DNA of 64,000 nt, taken from IMG/VR virus record IMGVR_UViG_3300024520_000049, positions 62,001-126,000 of that record. One strand, written 5' to 3'. Position 1 is the first letter of the stretch, and every line of letters starts with the position of its first letter. The stretch comes from a virus. Positions 59,273 through 64,000 of this stretch are shown piece after piece. The notes below the pieces were generated by a model, which saw nothing but the letters and a program-made list of their open reading frames with translations, was not told the origin of the DNA and searched no databases. Both the position numbers and the translations under genes were made by a program.

Positions 59273-60587
59273 AAGCTATCGGCAGATGACGCTGGAGGAC
59301 CTTCACGATGAAGGAGCGCCACCGAGCGGTATATGGACAGAGAGCCATGGGCTGTCTTCCGCGGTACCTGAGTGGTTTGGCGCGCGCAAGGTCAGGCCCA
59401 GAGAGGATCTGTTCCCCTACGCACTTAGGGATAAGAGCCCCACCCGGGAAAACGGCTATGCGCTATGGGATTGGATTGTCTGCGGCGGTCGGCCGAAATC
59501 ACGGCGCGCGTCTCATGACAGGTTCCAGCCTGAGCTTACAGTAGACGATTTTTCGGTAGCGCGCAGCACCAACGTGTACTGGGCCAAAAGCGTGTGGCCG
59601 CAATACGCCGCGCGAGCGATGGATGGCGGCAGCATGATACTCGATCTTTCTCTGCTTCCCCTGGAGGAGGCCGACCAGCTACTGAAGATGGCGCACCACA
59701 TGGCGCATGTACGCGGTGACGCCAAAGCGCGCAAGAGCGGCTGCTGGCCGAACTTCATGGCCACAAGCCGAAGCTTTGCTCAGGCGGCCGCGGAGTTGGC
59801 CGTCGCGCGCCAGCTGGACCTACCCATCGATCCGACACAGCACAACTCCCTGCCCTGGGGTGTGGTTGCAGTACCCTCGCCGCGGGCGGGGTTCACGGAA
59901 CGTCCGGCGATAATGCAGGTGCCTTTCGCGCGCCGGAGCAATCCATCTGATAACCTTATATACATCTGCGTGGGTGTCGAAGCCGGCGGAGACCCACTGC
60001 AGGTGACAGACATTACGGACAAAACCTCCCCCACGGACTGGTGGAGCTATCAACCACTCCGGCTACATATCTGCGGGTGGGAGACAGCCGCCTGGGTGTT
60101 CTCGCAAGAGACCGCACGACCGCTGAAGTTCGGCTGGGAGTCCACGACGCGGCAAGCGATCACGTCATTGAACGCTGACCTGATGCCGGTGACGGCCCTG
60201 CACCACGTGCTTGCTGAGCATCGCGCCGCACCCAAAGGGTATAAGCATATTTCGGAGTGGCTCGAAGAGGATTGGGAGCGGCCGGGCACCCCGTCACTCC
60301 CCTGCCCGGCGTGCCTGCTCCGCCCATTATACCCTGCGCAGTCTTTCAGGCTGCCATGGTGGCGTAGCATGTTTGACCCGGACTTAGCGGAAAAGGAGCA
60401 GAGAGATGTTCGCAAAGCGTTTAATAAGACGCTACGTTCCGTCCTAAATTCAGTGCGCATCGAGAAGGGGCAGCAAGGGGCGCTGACACCCAAGGAGTAC
60501 GCCCGTAAGTATAAACTGAATCGCGACTTGTGGGAGGCTAAGCTGAAAACTATAAGAGCAAAAGACCGAAAACGAAGGAGGGGCTGA
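59259..60587 (+). CDS. hypothetical large protein
   Basis: 442 aa overlapping the GT8-like gene by 14 bp. No recognised domain. Trp-rich in places (YALWDWIVCGG, LHICGWETAAW) with CPAC in the C-terminal third and a very basic C-terminal tail (AKDRKRRRG). Its start overlaps a glycosyltransferase and its stop overlaps the resolvase gene (TGATG). Role unknown. Confidence 0.5.
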   Translation: MTFFESYRQMTLEDLHDEGAPPSGIWTESHGLSSAVPEWFGARKVRPREDLFPYALRDKSPTRENGYALWDWIVCGGRPKSRRASHDRFQPELTVDDFSVARSTNVYWAKSVWPQYAARAMDGGSMILDLSLLPLEEADQLLKMAHHMAHVRGDAKARKSGCWPNFMATSRSFAQAAAELAVARQLDLPIDPTQHNSLPWGVVAVPSPRAGFTERPAIMQVPFARRSNPSDNLIYICVGVEAGGDPLQVTDITDKTSPTDWWSYQPLRLHICGWETAAWVFSQETARPLKFGWESTTRQAITSLNADLMPVTALHHVLAEHRAAPKGYKHISEWLEEDWERPGTPSLPCPACLLRPLYPAQSFRLPWWRSMFDPDLAEKEQRDVRKAFNKTLRSVLNSVRIEKGQQGALTPKEYARKYKLNRDLWEAKLKTIRAKDRKRRRG

Positions 60588-61159
60588 TGAGTATCAACAT
60601 AATGACCGTAGACCCGTCTCTGTGCAACACAGCACTGGTTGTGTTCCAGGTGACAACCGCGTACCCGAAATGGACGATCGTGTCTACCCAGGTTCTTCGC
60701 ACGGAGGCGGAGGCGAAAAAGAGGGGTATTTACAAAGCCGACGACGAGACCCGCAGAATCGAGTTTCTCGTTCGCGGCCTGCGGACGCTGTACGAGGCTT
60801 ACACGCCGAAGTTGATCGTTACAGAGATAACAAAAGGTGAGCCGAAAAGTAAGCACGCCGCGGCCACTCTGGCTATTGCAAAAACCATCATAGTGGCGTC
60901 CGCGGCGTTGTGGGATGTCCCTGTAGTGTATGTGGATCAGGCCGATGTGAAGAAGGCCATGTGCGGCAAGAAGACCGCGACGAAGACAGAGATGAAAAAT
61001 CGCGCCGCGGAGCTTTATCCTGACCTCCGAGAGGAGTATGAAAGTACGCAGTCGAAGGACGGCTGGCTGGGTACGTTTGAACATGTCGCTGATGCCATCG
61101 GCGTTTTTGAGTCAGTCAAGCACTCGTCCCAGGTACAGCTGCTGCGGGGTTTGGTGTAA
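60587..61159 (+). CDS. RuvC-like Holliday junction resolvase
   Basis: 190 aa. RNase-H-fold resolvase pattern: TVDPSLCNT (D9), IVTEITKGEPKS (E80), VDQADVKKAMCG and a late EHVADAIG (D169) supply the acidic residues of RuvC-type enzymes. It would resolve recombination and replication branches before packaging. Overlaps the next gene (TAATG). Confidence 0.78.
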   Translation: MSINIMTVDPSLCNTALVVFQVTTAYPKWTIVSTQVLRTEAEAKKRGIYKADDETRRIEFLVRGLRTLYEAYTPKLIVTEITKGEPKSKHAAATLAIAKTIIVASAALWDVPVVYVDQADVKKAMCGKKTATKTEMKNRAAELYPDLREEYESTQSKDGWLGTFEHVADAIGVFESVKHSSQVQLLRGLV

Positions 61160-61536
61160 TGAAACCATCTTGGAGTAGCGTCGGGAGTGAAGAGGTTGTT
61201 GTGCAAGGCGCCGCAGCGAATATCTCAGCGCTCACACAGATTACGATGACCTCGTGCCTCCAGTCCATGCTACTGTTCGGCGTTGGGGGGATCGAGGTCG
61301 GGTACACTGGGATTGTTGGCAGCCTGAGCCCCGTGACCTATGATATGCGGATCGGTGCCATAAAACGCCCAGAGTGCCTGGAGGTGCGCAAGAAGCCAGT
61401 GTGCCTCCACTGGGCTCATCTGCTGTGCATCGCCGGCCTATCCAGGCTGGAGATGAATCCGACCGCCAAAGATGTCGCCAAAACGGTTGACGCTTGGAAT
61501 AACATTTACAACAACGAGAAGGAGAAAAATGGCTAA
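61159..61536 (+). CDS. hypothetical small protein
   Basis: 125 aa. A Ser/Val-rich N-terminus, hydrophobic segment MLLFGVGGIEVGYTGIVG and a Cys-His pair (CLHWAHLLC). No family recognised. Overlaps the next gene by 8 bp. Confidence 0.45.
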   Translation: MKPSWSSVGSEEVVVQGAAANISALTQITMTSCLQSMLLFGVGGIEVGYTGIVGSLSPVTYDMRIGAIKRPECLEVRKKPVCLHWAHLLCIAGLSRLEMNPTAKDVAKTVDAWNNIYNNEKEKNG

Positions 61537-61993
61537 CATTGATGACGAAGACCAAAGGCCGCTCACCCCGGACGACGAGGGGTTTTATGAGTTTTATGCG
61601 ACCAACGCTATGACGACGTGGGTGCAGAATCCACTGATTGATATTCCCTACCAGGTGTTCGGGCAAATGGTGCTGGACTTGGTGTTTCGAGCACACCCAG
61701 ATTTGAACGGGTATGAGACTGCATCAGCTTTCGGCCCCGATCGCCGAGTCGGAGAGCTCCGACGTGTCTACGCTGGGTGCTGGGGGGAGGCATCGCTACT
61801 ATCTGCGGAGGGGTTTTGGTGCGAAGAGGTCATGTCCAAGCTCGCCGCCACCCTCGACGAGCTTATGGCTGACGAGTCTAACATGATGGTAGCAGGAAGT
61901 TTGCGCTGTGACGTAGCTCCCGGCGGCGTAACCGTTGAGAGCCTCCCCAGTGTGAACGTCTACTTCCTATATGCTGTGAGGCCTTCTCTATGA
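61529..61993 (+). CDS. hypothetical protein
   Basis: 154 aa from ATG 61529 with AAGGAG upstream. Acidic N-terminus (MANIDDEDQRPLTPDDE); no recognisable domain. ATGA overlap to the next gene. Unknown role. Confidence 0.45.
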   Translation: MANIDDEDQRPLTPDDEGFYEFYATNAMTTWVQNPLIDIPYQVFGQMVLDLVFRAHPDLNGYETASAFGPDRRVGELRRVYAGCWGEASLLSAEGFWCEEVMSKLAATLDELMADESNMMVAGSLRCDVAPGGVTVESLPSVNVYFLYAVRPSL

Positions 61994-62601
61994 GCGAAGA
62001 AACTGAACCAGCAGATAAGCAGGAGGAGGCTGTGGACCCGTCCAAGCACTATTACCTGCTGTACAAAGACCCGGAGTCAGAAGAGGGTACGCGCAGCCGG
62101 TTCCCGCTTAAGAACCTACCTTTCATTAAGCGTGAGCTTATGCGCGTCTGCAAGGAGAACACGGCGTTTGCGGGGCAGTCTGCGAAGCTGGTTACGTATA
62201 TCCCGTTCACTTTGGAGGGGTCGACCAGCTTTAACGAGAGCGTGGTGGTTGAGGGTCCAGTATCCTATATCATTGAGTTCTTAGAGAAGCACACGATGCC
62301 GGCAGACCAGGCAATGCAGGCATTCGCGCGATTCGTCGCGTCCATGGCGGAGCAGTCGGATCTGAAGATCGCCAGCGTCATCTGTGTGCTGGACGACCCG
62401 GAGGTCGGGCTCACGCCTAAGTCCTTCACGATACCCTTCAACGGCGCCGGCAAAGAGGCGCTGATGTGCTTCAATAACGCGGCGCATGTACATCTGGAGA
62501 AGTTCGAGGCGGACTGTCGGGAGAAAGGTCATGATCTCCGCCGGCAGCCGGGAGACGATATCATCCGCCCCGGTGACGGGCTATACCGAGGGCCTACATG
62601 A
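61990..62601 (+). CDS. hypothetical protein
   Basis: 203 aa, ATGA overlap. Acidic N-terminal region, then an alpha/beta core (FPLKNLPFIKRELMRVC, YIIEFLEKHTMPADQAMQAF) and a Gly/Pro-rich end (RPGDGLYRGPT). No family recognised. Confidence 0.45.
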   Translation: MSEETEPADKQEEAVDPSKHYYLLYKDPESEEGTRSRFPLKNLPFIKRELMRVCKENTAFAGQSAKLVTYIPFTLEGSTSFNESVVVEGPVSYIIEFLEKHTMPADQAMQAFARFVASMAEQSDLKIASVICVLDDPEVGLTPKSFTIPFNGAGKEALMCFNNAAHVHLEKFEADCREKGHDLRRQPGDDIIRPGDGLYRGPT

Positions 62602-62602
62602 T

Positions 62603-62989
62603 ATGCAGTATCTGGTGGCAATCCCCGGAGACGGGGCGTATGAGGAGGAAGCGCTCGAAGCTGGCGAACCCGTGGTTCCAGCATTCTGCATGGGCGCGTG
62701 TAACCACTTCATTGGCGTTAAAGCTGATGGGCGGGTAAGCACAGCACGAGTTATGGAGTTCACTGAAGACCCAGATGAGCTCCTTAAATTGTTTTGCGCG
62801 CAGTACCCTGGCCTACCTAAAAAAATGCTGGAAGACGTCCTGTTCAACGTAGTCAAAGTTGCGTCCGCATTGGATAAGCTCGACCGCTTCAGAGTGTTCG
62901 TTCAACCTCACAGCGCTACACTGCAGTCAACCATTGATGAAGAACTCGTCCCGATCTGGGAGGATATGGATACTACCAAGTACTTATAA
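62603..62989 (+). CDS. hypothetical small protein
   Basis: 128 aa from ATG 62603, 1 bp after the preceding stop; an ATG at 62531 would overlap the previous gene by 71 bp and is less likely. Acidic, with LVAIPGDGAYEEEALEAGEP. Unknown. Confidence 0.45.
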   Translation: MQYLVAIPGDGAYEEEALEAGEPVVPAFCMGACNHFIGVKADGRVSTARVMEFTEDPDELLKLFCAQYPGLPKKMLEDVLFNVVKVASALDKLDRFRVFVQPHSATLQSTIDEELVPIWEDMDTTKYL

Positions 62990-63954
62990 TGTCGACGTTT
63001 AAGCGAAAGTTGATGTCCCGATCGAAGCCCCACCTGGTGCATGTGATGCCGAAGGTGGAGCTGAGCGGGCCGCTAATGTTCGTGCGGGATCTTGCCGTCC
63101 GCGCGCGGGAGTTCGACCATACGATCATCGGGTTCAACGCGGCCAAAGATGCCGACGAGGAGCTTGATAAGTTCTTAAGCGCTTATGGCGTTGACGTTTA
63201 CTATCTGAACAGTGTGAAGCTGAACAACGGGCACATCCGGAGAGTCGGAGGAACCCACGTGGTGTTCTACGATCTCTCCATGCGGCATCTGGACGGCAAG
63301 CGCCACCCCGGGGTGAACTACCCGTCGATGTATTATGCGTACAGCACGCGGGACCCGGAGGTGCGCACTGCTGTTACGGTTTACAGCCGTGAGGATGTTC
63401 ACGAACTGGAGCCTGACTTTGTGATCGCGCCTGGCGTGGCCAAAGGAGAATGCCAGAAGTATCACCAAAGCCGACGTGCGCTGCTCAAGGAGCGTCTGGG
63501 CGTGACCTTGCTGGCTGGCCGTAAAGACAAGTTCCATACGAAGCTTGCGGTACGCCTGATGTCGGCGCTGGACTCGAAGCACTGGGTGCTGATGCTCACA
63601 GAGTTCCCTGGCCAGGACCCATTCGGGCTTCTGGCTGCAAAAGAGGCAGCCATTGAGAAGAAGTTGCTGGCCCCATGTAAATTTCGGCCAGGCGTGGCGA
63701 CCTTCTATTTGAGCTACGCCACTGTTCACCTGTCAACCGGATGCCAACGCATCGACGCGGAGGCTGGCATGTTTAAGGTACCCATTGTAGACGGGCTACA
63801 ACCCATAGACGGGGTTCTGGAGGATATCGATAAGATCGTAACCGACCCGGACTTCCGCACCAAAGCAAGGAAAAGAAGTCAGCTCGCGGCCGATAGCTGT
63901 GACCTGAGGATGACCATTACCCACTATAAAAACATTATAAGGGCATGTGTATGA
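62989..63954 (+). CDS. GT-B (GT4-like) glycosyltransferase
   Basis: 321 aa, TAATG overlap. The N-terminal PHLVHVMPKVELSGPLMFV (14-32) matches the start of GT4-type GT-B enzymes. The C-terminal part (FYLSYATVHLSTGCQRIDAE, then KVPIVDGLQPIDGV) resembles the donor-site region. Somewhat short for the fold and its donor-site motif is weak, so it may be a diverged relative. Substrate unknown. Confidence 0.55.
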   Translation: MSTFKRKLMSRSKPHLVHVMPKVELSGPLMFVRDLAVRAREFDHTIIGFNAAKDADEELDKFLSAYGVDVYYLNSVKLNNGHIRRVGGTHVVFYDLSMRHLDGKRHPGVNYPSMYYAYSTRDPEVRTAVTVYSREDVHELEPDFVIAPGVAKGECQKYHQSRRALLKERLGVTLLAGRKDKFHTKLAVRLMSALDSKHWVLMLTEFPGQDPFGLLAAKEAAIEKKLLAPCKFRPGVATFYLSYATVHLSTGCQRIDAEAGMFKVPIVDGLQPIDGVLEDIDKIVTDPDFRTKARKRSQLAADSCDLRMTITHYKNIIRACV

Positions 63955-64000
63955 CAGTAAAATTTCGCTTGATGCTGGAGATCGATGATCAGCCCAGCAC
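63951..64000 (+). CDS. next gene, truncated by window end
   Basis: ATG at 63951 overlaps the previous stop (ATGA) and the frame stays open to the window edge (TVKFRLMLEIDDQPS). Too short to identify. Confidence 0.4.
   Translation, partial: MTVKFRLMLEIDDQPS

Noticed and set aside
60050-61084. Reverse-strand ORF of 344 codons over the hypothetical and RuvC-like genes
   Set aside because: It lies fully opposite two well-supported forward genes with coupled starts and catalytic motifs; its translation has no domain and looks like a shadow of their codon bias.
1-64000. CRISPR array, integrase, repressor, tRNA or rRNA genes
   Set aside because: No regular repeat-spacer pattern, no tyrosine or serine recombinase motif, and no tRNA cloverleaf or rRNA sequence was seen by eye; a dedicated search could still find a tRNA.

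Overview
The window is 64 kb of a large, apparently strictly lytic tailed double-stranded DNA phage (Caudoviricetes). Evidence: a terminase large subunit with ATPase, zinc-ribbon and nuclease motifs; a long series of tail-fibre and virion-like genes; and a nearly complete phage-encoded replication and recombination set. Genes are packed head to tail with ATGA, TGATG or TAATG stop/start overlaps. No integrase, repressor, rRNA, tRNA or CRISPR array was found. The host cannot be named. Good sigma70-type promoters (TTGACC-17-TATAAT) and U-tract terminators show use of a bacterial-type polymerase at least at some promoters.

Layout. (1) 1-9.3 kb: virion and tail genes, including four cysteine-rich beta proteins with shared W-N-x-N-x-x-R-x-(Y/F)-P-(F/I) or ING-x-G-PD modules, a collagen-like protein, and two big fibres (679 and 580 aa). 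(2) 9.4-12.6 kb: a small basic protein and a three-domain glycosyltransferase. (3) 12.6-21 kb: a promoter/terminator cassette, glycine-zipper membrane-type proteins, a reverse-strand primase-like protein, and a multidomain protein with pyrophosphatase-like (InPase) and DUF192 domains. (4) 21-25.7 kb: a second fibre block. (5) 25.7-34.8 kb: a PLA2-like protein, a receiver-like protein, membrane proteins, a metallophosphoesterase, an FtsZ/tubulin-like GTPase, the reverse-strand terminase and a DUF932-like protein. (6) 34.8-42.7 kb: RNase H, SbcD- and SbcC-like proteins, then a compact candidate ubiquitin-like system: a 99-aa protein ending in Gly-Gly, a JAMM metalloprotease and a ThiF/E1-like enzyme, with a 638-aa protein of unknown function. 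(7) 42.7-64 kb: UvsW-like helicase, DnaB-like helicase, DnaG-like primase, a UDG-PolA fusion, a candidate SSB, a RecA/UvsX-like recombinase, an exonuclease-like protein, a methyltransferase, RecQ, an EndoIII-like glycosylase, a RuvC-like resolvase, two more glycosyltransferases and several unknown genes.

How it fits together. The phage builds its own replisome (helicase, primase, polymerase, SSB, RecA) and processes ends and branches itself (SbcCD, RecQ, UvsW, RuvC, RNase H). It carries two uracil/base-excision-type glycosylase domains, one of them fused to the polymerase. It also encodes a cytoskeletal GTPase and a probable protein-modification module. Three places repeat the same architecture, a strong promoter followed by a short hairpin-rich transcript and a terminator, just upstream of a gene. 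These could be small RNAs or attenuated leaders. The most unusual candidates are the Ubl-JAMM-E1 cluster at 39.4-40.8 kb and the FtsZ-like GTPase at 28.6 kb.
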